A DNA stretch of 64,000 bases from Caenibius sp. (GTDB lineage: Bacteria > Pseudomonadota > Alphaproteobacteria > Sphingomonadales > Sphingomonadaceae): NCBI GenBank assembly GCA_030830695.1, contig JAURML010000130.1, positions 1 through 64,000 on the forward strand. The letters run 5' to 3'. Shown in pieces: positions 26,998-34,915 of this stretch. The notes beneath the pieces were generated by a model, which saw only the letters and a program-made list of their open reading frames with translations, did not search any database and was not told where the DNA came from. Positions within the stretch are counted from its first letter, which is position 1, and each line of letters starts with the position of its first letter. The position numbers were made by a program, and so were the translations under genes.

Positions 26998-27831
26998 ATG
27001 AACGCGTCTGCCCCCCTGAGAATCGAGCATGGCGAGGCGATCTCGTGGATCGTCCTTGACCGGCCCGACGCTGCCAACGCGTTCAACAGCGCGCTGCTCG
27101 ACGGCTTCAGCGCTGCCTTGCACCAGCTTGAAACCGAAGGCGCGCCGGTGATCGGCATCAGGGGGGAAGGCAAGGGATTCAGCGCCGGGGCCGATCTGTC
27201 GGAATACAATGCCGAAGCCACCCCGGTGGAAGATGTGGCGCGTTTGCGCCGCAATCTGGACCGGTGGCTGGCGATGTGGCGCCATCCCAAGCCGGTGATC
27301 GTGGCGATTCACGGTTTCTGCATGGGAATTTCCGCGCAGATGCCCTGTTTTTCCGATCTCACCATAGTGACCGAGACTGCCCGGATCGGGGAACCTGGCA
27401 TTCCCATTGGCGGCGGATATGTAGCCCCGGCCTGGGTGCAGCATGTCGGTGCGCGGCGGGCGAAGGAAATGGCGTTTCTGCCCGGTAACTGGGTTGACGG
27501 GCGCACGGCGGTGGAATGGGGCTGGGCGAATGCCGCCGTTCCGGCGGACCAGCTTGTCCCCTGCGTCGAGGCATTGGCCGAACGCATGGCCATGATCCCC
27601 CTGCCGGTGCTGACGATCAAGAAACAGTCGATCAACCGCGCCATGGAAGCCCAGGGTTTTCTGTCAGCGGTGAATGCGGTTTCGGAAAGCGACGCGATCC
27701 TGCACCTTGAACCGGCGGTTCTGGCGATGCGCCAGCGTATTGCCGACGAAGGGCTGATGGCGGTCGTGGGGCATTACCGGGGCGAAAGCTCCACTCAGAT
27801 ATTCAATCGTTTCAGGAAGGAATCCAACTGA
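26998..27831 (+). CDS. Enoyl-CoA hydratase/isomerase family protein 1
   Basis: Crotonase-fold protein of 277 residues. N-terminal core LDRPDAANAFNSALLDGF and oxyanion-hole loop GKGFSAGADLSEYN. The second oxyanion segment reads IHGFCMGISAQMPCFSDL, less canonical than usual. The catalytic region reads IGEPGIPIGGGYVAPAW, with one Glu only, so it may be an isomerase, hydrolase or lyase and not a plain hydratase. Its last base is the first base of the next gene's ATG (TGATG). Confidence 0.85.
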   Translation: MNASAPLRIEHGEAISWIVLDRPDAANAFNSALLDGFSAALHQLETEGAPVIGIRGEGKGFSAGADLSEYNAEATPVEDVARLRRNLDRWLAMWRHPKPVIVAIHGFCMGISAQMPCFSDLTIVTETARIGEPGIPIGGGYVAPAWVQHVGARRAKEMAFLPGNWVDGRTAVEWGWANAAVPADQLVPCVEALAERMAMIPLPVLTIKKQSINRAMEAQGFLSAVNAVSESDAILHLEPAVLAMRQRIADEGLMAVVGHYRGESSTQIFNRFRKESN

Positions 27832-28601
27832 TGGCTGACGTCGAATTCAGCGTCGAAAATCACGTCGCGCACGTGCGGCTCAACCGCCCGCAGGGCATGA
27901 ACGCCATTACCGGTGGCATGGATGATCTGCTCTACAAGGCCTGGACAACGATCAACGAGGATCCGGACATCTGGTCCGTCATTCTTTCGGCTGAAGGTGA
28001 AAAGGCGTTCTGCATTGGTGCGGATGTGTCCGAAGGTCCGGAACGCAAGACCCGCATGGCGCTGGCTGGCGGGCTGACCGGCATCGGCGGGCCGCTGGTC
28101 ACCTTGAAGAAGCCGATGGTCGCGGCCGTGCAGGGCTTCTGCGTGGGCGGCGGCTTTGAACTGGCGATGTGCGCGGATATCATCGTCGCGGCCGAAAACG
28201 CCCAGTTCGGCCTGCCCGAAACCCGCCATGGCATCATTGGCGAATGCGGCGTGGTGCACCGTGCCGTGCGCCAGCTGCCTTATCACATCGCCATGGCCAT
28301 GATCCTGACCGGGGAACGCATCAATGCCGCTACGGCTGCTCAGTTCGGCCTGGCCAATGAAGTGGTGCCGCTGGAAGGCCTTGGAGCGGCGGCGGCGGAA
28401 TGGGCCGCCAAGATCAACAAGGCTGCGCCACTGGCCAACCAGGCGGCGAAGGCCGCTGTTAACGGCCGCGTTGGTTATCCGCTCGAAGTTGCGCTGATGA
28501 CGCGCTTCGAAGAGATTGAGCAATATGCCGAAAGCGAGGACGTTAAGGAACGCAACGCAGCCGGAGCCGAAGGGCGCAAGCCGGTCTGGACCGGGCGCTG
28601 A
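27831..28601 (+). CDS. Enoyl-CoA hydratase/isomerase family protein 2
   Basis: Crotonase-fold protein of 256 residues with canonical loops: RLNRPQGMNAI, KAFCIGADVSEGPE, VQGFCVGGGFELAMCADI and AQFGLPETRHGIIGECG. It is more typical than its neighbour. Likely role: hydration or related chemistry on an enoyl-CoA in the breakdown of the island's substrate. Coupled to the upstream gene by TGATG. Confidence 0.88.
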   Translation: MADVEFSVENHVAHVRLNRPQGMNAITGGMDDLLYKAWTTINEDPDIWSVILSAEGEKAFCIGADVSEGPERKTRMALAGGLTGIGGPLVTLKKPMVAAVQGFCVGGGFELAMCADIIVAAENAQFGLPETRHGIIGECGVVHRAVRQLPYHIAMAMILTGERINAATAAQFGLANEVVPLEGLGAAAAEWAAKINKAAPLANQAAKAAVNGRVGYPLEVALMTRFEEIEQYAESEDVKERNAAGAEGRKPVWTGR

Positions 28602-28605
28602 CTCG

Positions 28606-29412
28606 GTGGCTGGGGCGGCCAAGGATCGGCTGACCGGCTATCCGCCCAATCCGGCCTATGGCACGGGCGTATGCCGGCGGCGGTTTGGCTTTGTCGCCTC
28701 GCCAGGACGGATGACTGTCAGCCTGTATGACGATTTCCACGACATGATCGTGGAAATCGATCATGATGGGTCAGTGGTGACGGCAACTGCCGGGGCCATG
28801 CGACGGTTTCCGAAAGACACCTGCCCCGGCGCAGTCGCGCTGCTTCAGCAATTCGTCGGCTGCGATGTGACGCAGGGGCGAAGCGCCATCGCCGGGCGGT
28901 TTTCGCGCGGTGCGCATTGCACGCATCTGATCGACATGGCGGCCCTTGGCCTGTCCGCGATTCAGCGCGGGGTAGCGGATCAAACCGTCGAATTGTCCGT
29001 GACGGATCCGGATGCGAATCACCGCCAGAACCTGATCGCGAAAGTGGATGGTGAAGTTGCCCTTTCGCTGGAACTTCAGGGTGAGGCGATGGTGACGCCT
29101 GCACAATATGCGGGGCGATCGCTGTTTGGCGGGTTCAGCCGCTGGGCGGATGAGCAGTTCACCGGTTTCGAGCGTGACCTTTGGCAAATGGCGCAGATGA
29201 TGCTGTTCATTTCGCACGGGCGAAAATTCATCGTCGACGGGACGACCCGGATTGCGGCGCGCGATGAACCCCACCGCAAGGGCAATTGTTTCAGTTACAG
29301 CGACCCTGCCTTTCAGACGGCACTGGACATGGTCGGCTTCTTCCGTGATCACACTGATGGGCTGCCACCACGTGATCGTGAAAACGAACGCACAGGGCAT
29401 GAGGCATCATGA
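28606..29412 (+). CDS. DUF2889 domain protein
   Basis: Protein of 268 residues with a DUF2889 pattern: MTVSLYDDFHDMIVEIDHDGSVVTA, FPKDTCPGAVALLQQFVGCDV and FSRGAHCTHLIDMAALGLSA. The conserved Cys and His residues could bind a metal. No function is established. GTG 28606, five bases after the hydratase stop, is the chosen start; an in-frame start at 28516 would overlap the hydratase gene by 86 bases. Its stop overlaps ribB by 4 bases. Confidence 0.75.
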   Translation: MAGAAKDRLTGYPPNPAYGTGVCRRRFGFVASPGRMTVSLYDDFHDMIVEIDHDGSVVTATAGAMRRFPKDTCPGAVALLQQFVGCDVTQGRSAIAGRFSRGAHCTHLIDMAALGLSAIQRGVADQTVELSVTDPDANHRQNLIAKVDGEVALSLELQGEAMVTPAQYAGRSLFGGFSRWADEQFTGFERDLWQMAQMMLFISHGRKFIVDGTTRIAARDEPHRKGNCFSYSDPAFQTALDMVGFFRDHTDGLPPRDRENERTGHEAS

Positions 29413-30521
29413 GCGGCGTTTCCCCCATCGAGGACATCATTGACGATGCCCGCAACGGCAAGCCGTTCATTCTGGTCGATGCCGATGATCGCGAGAATGA
29501 AGGCGACATCATCATTCCCGCCCAGTTCGCCACGCCCGAACGGGTCAATCAGATGGCGCTGCATGCGCGCGGCCTGATCTGCCTGGCGCTGAGCGCGCAG
29601 CGCGCGCGCGACCTGCAGCTTGAACAGATGTCGAGCGATAATCGATCGGGCCACGGCACGGCCTTTACCGTTTCGATCGAGGCAGCCGAAGGCGTGACCA
29701 CCGGCATTTCCGCCTATGATCGGGCGCGCACCATATCAGTGGCCATTAACCCCGCCTGCGGGGCGGATGATCTGGTCACGCCGGGGCATGTCTTTCCCCT
29801 GGTCGCGCGCGATGGCGGGGTGCTGATCCGCGCGGGACATACCGAGGCCGCCGTCGATATTTCGCGCCTGGCCGGGCTGACGCCGGCGGGGGTGATCTGC
29901 GAAGTGATGAATGACGACGGCACGATGGCGCGTCTGCCCGATCTCATCCCCTTCGCGAAGAAACACGGGATGAAGATTGGCACCATCGCCGATCTGATTG
30001 CCTATCGCCGCAAATCGGAAAAGCTGGTCGAAAAGGTGGCCGAAGCCCCCTTTGAAACCCACTTCGGCGATCATTTCACCATTCACGTGTATCGCGACCT
30101 GATTGACCATGGCGAACATGTGGCGCTGGTGCGCAAACGCATTCATGAGGGTGAGGTGACGCTGGTGCGGGTGCATCAGGTCGATCTGACCGCTGACGTG
30201 CTCGGCTTCAAATCCGCGCATCGCAATTATGTGCCGCGCATGCTGCAACAGATCGCTCAGCATGACGGGCCGTCAGTTGCGGTGTTCGTGCGTGATCCGG
30301 ACCGGCAATCGCTGTCCCGGCGGGTGAAAGGCGGGCGGCGTGAATATGCCAGCCAATATGGCTCGCGCGATTATGGCATCGGCGCGCAGATCCTGCAGGA
30401 TCTGGGGGTTAGCCGGATGAATTTGCTGACCTCCAGTTCCACCAAGATGGCGGCGCTGGAAGGGTTTGGCCTGGAAGTGGTCGGGCGCACGGCTGTGGCG
30501 CCCGCGAAGGAGGATGATTGA
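29409..30521 (+). CDS. ribB: 3,4-dihydroxy-2-butanone 4-phosphate synthase with degenerate GTP cyclohydrolase II domain
   Basis: Makes the four-carbon unit of riboflavin from ribulose 5-phosphate. Residues 1-205 form a complete RibB domain (DADDRENEGDIIIPAQF, SSDNRSGHGTAFTVSI, PGHVFPLVAR, RAGHTEAAVD). Residues 206-370 are a GCHII-like domain that has lost its zinc cysteines: the first region reads VRVHQVDLTADV and the second KSAHRNY. So this half is probably inactive, as in other RibB-RibX proteins. It is embedded in the catabolic operon (4-base overlap upstream, TGATG downstream). Confidence 0.92.
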   Translation: MSGVSPIEDIIDDARNGKPFILVDADDRENEGDIIIPAQFATPERVNQMALHARGLICLALSAQRARDLQLEQMSSDNRSGHGTAFTVSIEAAEGVTTGISAYDRARTISVAINPACGADDLVTPGHVFPLVARDGGVLIRAGHTEAAVDISRLAGLTPAGVICEVMNDDGTMARLPDLIPFAKKHGMKIGTIADLIAYRRKSEKLVEKVAEAPFETHFGDHFTIHVYRDLIDHGEHVALVRKRIHEGEVTLVRVHQVDLTADVLGFKSAHRNYVPRMLQQIAQHDGPSVAVFVRDPDRQSLSRRVKGGRREYASQYGSRDYGIGAQILQDLGVSRMNLLTSSSTKMAALEGFGLEVVGRTAVAPAKEDD

Positions 30522-30922
30522 TGTCGGTTCTTGATGACAACAAGGCTGCGGCCGCCGCGCTGCTCGAAGCGTTTAGCCGTGGCGATGTTGCCGCGATGAC
30601 CGCGATGATGACAGATGACGCAACCTGGTGGGTTGGGGGCCGGATCGATGGATTGTCGGGCACTTACGGGCGTGACCAGTTTGCAGCTTTGGTCGAAGGT
30701 GCCAAGGCAGCTTACAAGACTGGCGCGCTGAAGATCTGGCCCACCGCGATGATCGCCGAAGGGGACAGGGTTGCGGTCGAGGCGGAAAGCCATGCCGAAC
30801 TGCACAATGGCCGCGTCTATTCCAATCTCTATCACCTGCTGGTGACGGTGCGCGACGGCAAGATCGCAGCGGTGAAGGAATATTGCGACACGCTGCACAT
30901 GAAGCAGGTGTTTTTCGACTAG
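30521..30922 (+). CDS. NTF2-fold (SnoaL-like) protein 3
   Basis: Protein of 133 residues, SnoaL/ketosteroid-isomerase-like: KAAAAALLEAFSRGDVAAMTAMM and DDATWWVGGRIDGLSGTYGRDQF, then YHLLVTVRDGKIAAVKEYCDTLHM. Its ATG shares a base with the ribB stop. The substrate is unknown. Last gene of the forward run; convergent with the UbiH-type gene. Confidence 0.82.
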   Translation: MSVLDDNKAAAAALLEAFSRGDVAAMTAMMTDDATWWVGGRIDGLSGTYGRDQFAALVEGAKAAYKTGALKIWPTAMIAEGDRVAVEAESHAELHNGRVYSNLYHLLVTVRDGKIAAVKEYCDTLHMKQVFFD

Positions 30923-30934
30923 GCCGGGTGCCTT

Positions 30935-32158
30935 TCAGGCCGCGTTATTTTTCAGCAGTTCCGGCACCTGGCCGGAAATGCCACGCGCTTCGTCCATGAA
31001 CCAGCGCTTGAGCGGCCCGATCCGCTGCACCCCGGCCATGCCGAAGCGGCGGATGGCGGACGGGATCCGGCCAGGGATGCCGAACAGCCGGGTGAGGCTG
31101 TCCGTGGCAAAGGAGACGCTGAAATTGTCGAGATTGCGCCAGCGTTCATAACGGGCAAGCAGTTGCGCATCGCCGGGATCGAGCCCGATCCGCGCCCCGT
31201 CGGCCAGCACTTCCACCAGCGCCCCCACGTCGCGCAGGCCAAGGTTCAGCCCCTGACCGGCAATGGGGTGCATGCCATGGGCCGCATCCCCCACCAGTGC
31301 CAGCCGCTGGGCGGTGATTTTCGCCGTATGCTGGAAGCCGAGCGGATAGGACTGGCGCGGACTGTCAAGCGCAATGGCGCCAAAAATGCCGTGCATGCGC
31401 TGTTCGACTTCGGTGACGAAGGCCCGGTCCGACAGCGCCAGCACGCCCGCCGCGTCCTTTTCCGCCACGGTCCACACCAATGCACTGCGGTGCGAACCAC
31501 CTGGCCCGTCCAGCATCGGCAGCAGTGCGAACGGTCCCGCCGGATAGAAGATTTCCCAGGCCACATTGTCATGCGGCTTCTCATGCGAAAGCTCGGCGAT
31601 CATCGCGCGGTGGCGGTAATCCCAATGCGCCAGTGGCAGCCCGGCTTCGTCGCGGGTGGGCGAACGGCGTCCTTCCGCCGCGCACATCAGCGCCGCTGCC
31701 AGCCGCCGTCCGTCTGCCAGAAGTGCGGATACGCCGAATTCGCCACGCTCGCGTTTCACCACCTGGGCCGGTGCGTGCCAGGCGATAAGCGGTTCATCCT
31801 TCGCCGCTTCAAACAGGGCCAGACGCAACTCGCGATTGGCGAACATGCGGCCTAGCGATGCCTCATTCGGTTCGGGGCGGAAATCGATCCGGCCCGGCTT
31901 CATCCCGTCCGTCACCGCGATCGCGTCGATCGGGCAGCCATGCGGGGCAAGGCGTGGGCCAAGGCCGATATTCGAAAAAAGGTTCCAGCTGGCGGTGGAA
32001 ATGGCGGAAGCGCGCCCGTCAAACCCCGCGTGAGTCAGCTCTGCCGGGTCAGCAAGATCGACCACATGGCTGGACAGGCCCCGGTGTGCAGCAGCCAGCG
32101 CCAGCGTCATGCCCACCAGCCCACCGCCCAGGATCAGGAGATCGCGCTTGTCCGTCAT
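30935..32158 (-). CDS. UbiH/UbiF/COQ6-family FAD monooxygenase
   Basis: Flavoprotein hydroxylase of 407 residues. FAD motif LILGGGLVGMTLALAAAHRG near the N-terminus and the second motif LVGDAAHGMHPIAGQGLNLGLRD. The protein belongs to the ubiquinone-ring hydroxylase group; which ring position it hydroxylates cannot be told from the sequence. Divergent from dsbD by 27 bases. Confidence 0.9.
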   Translation of the reverse strand: MTDKRDLLILGGGLVGMTLALAAAHRGLSSHVVDLADPAELTHAGFDGRASAISTASWNLFSNIGLGPRLAPHGCPIDAIAVTDGMKPGRIDFRPEPNEASLGRMFANRELRLALFEAAKDEPLIAWHAPAQVVKRERGEFGVSALLADGRRLAAALMCAAEGRRSPTRDEAGLPLAHWDYRHRAMIAELSHEKPHDNVAWEIFYPAGPFALLPMLDGPGGSHRSALVWTVAEKDAAGVLALSDRAFVTEVEQRMHGIFGAIALDSPRQSYPLGFQHTAKITAQRLALVGDAAHGMHPIAGQGLNLGLRDVGALVEVLADGARIGLDPGDAQLLARYERWRNLDNFSVSFATDSLTRLFGIPGRIPSAIRRFGMAGVQRIGPLKRWFMDEARGISGQVPELLKNNAA

Positions 32159-32185
32159 CGCTCAGGCTCCTAGATCGGCGGCATC

Positions 32186-34270
32186 ATGCGCGCAAGGATA
32201 AGGCTCACCGGGATCGTCATGGCGCTGGCCTGCGCGATCATGACGCTGTTGGCGCTGCCTGCTGCCGCGCAGCCCGCCCGCAATCATATCGCTGCCGAAT
32301 TGCTGGCCGAACTTGTGGCAGGTCGCGCGGATGCGCTGAACCTGTGGCTTCACTTCACGCCGGAACCGGGCTGGCACGGTTACTGGCGCAATCCGGGCGA
32401 TGCGGGATTCGGGATGGAGCTTGAGTGGCGCCTGCCCGCCGGCTGGACTGCGGGGGAGGCGCTTTACCCGGTGCCGCAGCAATTGCTGATCGGCGGGTTG
32501 ATGAATCATGTCTATGAAGCGGATTATGCGATCCTGATCCCGCTCAGCCTGCCCCGCGGCGGGGCGGGGGACGGCCCGCATGCGGTGGAGGTGGTGGCGC
32601 ATTGGCTGGCCTGCACGGACCGCGTCTGCGTGCCCGAACAGGCGGTGCTGAAGGCTGATATACTGCCGCGCATGGGTGCAGGCGATGCGCGGTTTGACCG
32701 CTGGCGCGCCGCGATTCCCCCGCTGCTTGGCGGCAAGGGGACATTCGCGCTGGCGGGCGACAAGCTGCGCCTGGCGATCCCCTTGCCCGCAAGCATGGAT
32801 GTGATTCAGCCGCACGTCTTCATCGCGACCGAAGAACTGGTCGATTATGCGGCGGCGCAAGGCTTCAGCCGCAAGGGTGACCGGCTGATTGCCGAGGTTC
32901 CGCTGCGCGGCGGAGCGCGGCCCCGCACGGTCGAAGGGATCGTCAGCTTTGGTGAGGGGGAAGGGCTGCGCTTCGCGGCCGTCCCCGGTGCGGTTCCCGC
33001 AGATGGCGCGCCGCTGTCCGAACCTCCCGCCCCCGCCGGGTCTTACTGGCTGCTGGTGCTGGGCGCGCTGGCGGGTGGTTTGATCCTCAACATCATGCCC
33101 TGCGTCTTTCCGGTGCTGAGCCTCAAGGCGATCAGCCTGGCCCGGGCCGGGGAAAGCCAGGCACAGGCCCGCGCCGAAGGGCTGGCCTATACCGCAGGCG
33201 TCGTGCTCGCCTGCCTGGCGCTGGGGGGCGTGTTGCTGGCGCTGCGTGCGGCGGGTGCGCAGCTGGGCTGGGCGTTCCAGCTGCAGGACCCGGGCGTGGT
33301 GGTTGCGCTGCTGCTGCTGGCGGTGGCGATCACCGCCAATCTGGGCGGGCTGTTCGAACTGCCGTCACTCTCCATCACGCGCAGCGGTGAACCGGCCAGC
33401 GCCTTTGCCACCGGCCTGCTGGCCGCGTTCGTGGCGACCCCGTGCACCGGTCCCTTCATGGCTGCGGCGATGGGCGCGGCGCTGCTGCTGCCGCCGGTCC
33501 AGGCGCTGGCGCTGTTCGCGGCGCTGGGGCTGGGGCTGGCGCTGCCCTTCCTGGCGCTGGGCTTCGTGCCTGCGCTGCGGGCGATGCTGCCCCGCCCGGG
33601 GACGTGGATGGAAGGCTTCCGCCACTGGATGGCGGCCCCGATGGGGCTGACCGCGCTGGCGTTGCTGTGGCTGGCGAGCAGGCTGGGCGGCAAGGGCTTT
33701 GCGCTGGTCGCGCTGATCGTGGCGGGTGGGCTGCTCATCGCGCTGATGGTAGCGGGGCGGTTGCAGCGGGCCGACAGGATGGCCTGGCCAGCGTTCGGGC
33801 TGGTCGTCACCCCCTTCCTCACTTTCGGCGCCTTCGCGCTCCCCGCCAGCCTGTCCGCGCCGGCGAAGGCGCAGGTCAGCCTGCCCGGTGCGCGCACGTT
33901 CAGCGAAGCGGGGCTGAGCGAAGCGCGTGCCAGCGGGCAGCCGGTGTTCCTGTGGTTCACGGCGGACTGGTGCGTGACCTGCAAGGTCAATGAAAGCGTG
34001 GCGATAGAGCGCGAAGCAACGCGCGCGGCCTTCGCCGAAGCCGGGGTGATCCCCATGGTCGGGGACTGGACCCGGCGCGATCCGGCGATCACGCGCTTCC
34101 TTACCGCGCATGGCGCGGCGGGTGTGCCGCTCTATCTGTGGTATCCGCCGGGCGGAGAGGCACGGCAATTGCCGCAGGTGCTGGGGCCGGACAGCCTTGT
34201 CGAACTGGTCAGCCAGGCTGGCGGCAACGCGCCAGCAGCTGGCCCGGCAGGGGCGAACCCGCCAGATTGA
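32186..34270 (+). CDS. DsbD-like protein-disulfide reductase
   Basis: Membrane thiol:disulfide interchange protein of 694 residues carrying electrons from cytosolic thioredoxin to the periplasm. Order: signal peptide (ends LPAAAQP); ScsB/DsbD-like N-domain with a CTDRVCVP Cys pair; eight or so hydrophobic helices with the CcdA cysteines in NIMPCVFPVL and VATPCTGPFM; thioredoxin-like C-domain with WCVTCK. The large N-domain and overall length match the ScsB/DsbD group. ATG 32186; the 3' end overlaps the convergent lipoprotein gene by 62 bases. Confidence 0.9.
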   Translation: MRARIRLTGIVMALACAIMTLLALPAAAQPARNHIAAELLAELVAGRADALNLWLHFTPEPGWHGYWRNPGDAGFGMELEWRLPAGWTAGEALYPVPQQLLIGGLMNHVYEADYAILIPLSLPRGGAGDGPHAVEVVAHWLACTDRVCVPEQAVLKADILPRMGAGDARFDRWRAAIPPLLGGKGTFALAGDKLRLAIPLPASMDVIQPHVFIATEELVDYAAAQGFSRKGDRLIAEVPLRGGARPRTVEGIVSFGEGEGLRFAAVPGAVPADGAPLSEPPAPAGSYWLLVLGALAGGLILNIMPCVFPVLSLKAISLARAGESQAQARAEGLAYTAGVVLACLALGGVLLALRAAGAQLGWAFQLQDPGVVVALLLLAVAITANLGGLFELPSLSITRSGEPASAFATGLLAAFVATPCTGPFMAAAMGAALLLPPVQALALFAALGLGLALPFLALGFVPALRAMLPRPGTWMEGFRHWMAAPMGLTALALLWLASRLGGKGFALVALIVAGGLLIALMVAGRLQRADRMAWPAFGLVVTPFLTFGAFALPASLSAPAKAQVSLPGARTFSEAGLSEARASGQPVFLWFTADWCVTCKVNESVAIEREATRAAFAEAGVIPMVGDWTRRDPAITRFLTAHGAAGVPLYLWYPPGGEARQLPQVLGPDSLVELVSQAGGNAPAAGPAGANPPD

Positions 34271-34697
34271 GCGTGCCCGCGCCCGGCAATGTCGCCGCGA
34301 CCGGGCCAGAGCCTGCAAACACGCGCAGCGCCGAATCCTGTGCGCGCAGCACGCTCAGCCATTCACCTTCGCTCTCGTCCGCCTTGATCCGGGCGACCGT
34401 GCCATTGCCGATCAGCGCGAACAGCGCTTTGGCCGCAGGTTCTGCCGGGGCGTGGCGAGTGATGCGCGCCGTTGCACCGGAACAGGCGAGGGTGAGCAGT
34501 GGCTGCGCGCCCGGCTTGCCGAATGTCAGCGCTCCGCCCGGCTGTTCCGCCCATAGTGCCCCGGCAACGTCAGGCGAGGGGTGCGGCTGCGATGCGCGCA
34601 CGGCAAGATCGTCCAGCACGATGCGTTGCGCGGCATGGTCATCCCCCTGCCCGCAGGCGGCAAGAGCGAGGAACGAGAGGCAGGCAAGACGGCGCAA
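34209..34697 (-). CDS. Putative lipoprotein
   Basis: Protein of about 162 residues. The N-terminus LRRLACLSFLALAACGQ is a lipoprotein signal with lipobox LAAC. The body contains GALWAEQPGGALTFGKPGAQ and LTLACSGATARITRHAP, with no recognised domain. The start is uncertain: TTG 34697 gives the cleanest signal peptide, GTG 34760 is possible, and a longer frame runs through a repeat element. It overlaps the dsbD 3' end by 62 bases. Confidence 0.6.
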   Translation of the reverse strand: MRRLACLSFLALAACGQGDDHAAQRIVLDDLAVRASQPHPSPDVAGALWAEQPGGALTFGKPGAQPLLTLACSGATARITRHAPAEPAAKALFALIGNGTVARIKADESEGEWLSVLRAQDSALRVFAGSGPVAATLPGAGTLNLAGSPLPGQLLARCRQPG

Positions 34698-34812
34698 TGC
34701 GCGCGCTGATATTGCCCGCCGGGCATCACCGGAAGGAGCTATTCGTTCCCTGCCGGGCACCCTGCGTCGGGGATGAGACACGCGTGACACTTTGTCCACC
34801 ACGGCAATATTG

Positions 34813-34902
34813 TCCCTCTGAACCGGTTTCAGGGTTCGTTCCCCCACCTGTTCAGGTTGGTCCCGGAGGCGCGATGGATGCTGAAGCAAGTTCAGCATGA
34901 CG
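34813..34902. repeat. Sphingomonad REP-like hairpin pair, copy A
   Basis: Two imperfect palindromes: CTGAACCGGTTTCAG (34818-34832) and TGCTGAAGCAAGTTCAGCA (34879-34897), with GATGGATGCTGAA before the second. The same pair recurs at 44006-44140 and 46191-46277. It lies between the putative lipoprotein and the uvrB 3' end. Confidence 0.75.
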
Positions 34903-34915
34903 GGTTGGGAACGCG

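Noticed and set aside
28516-28605. Longer N-terminus of the DUF2889 protein overlapping the hydratase gene
   Set aside because: The extension would overlap the upstream coding sequence by 86 bases, has no ribosome site and adds a sequence without domain character.
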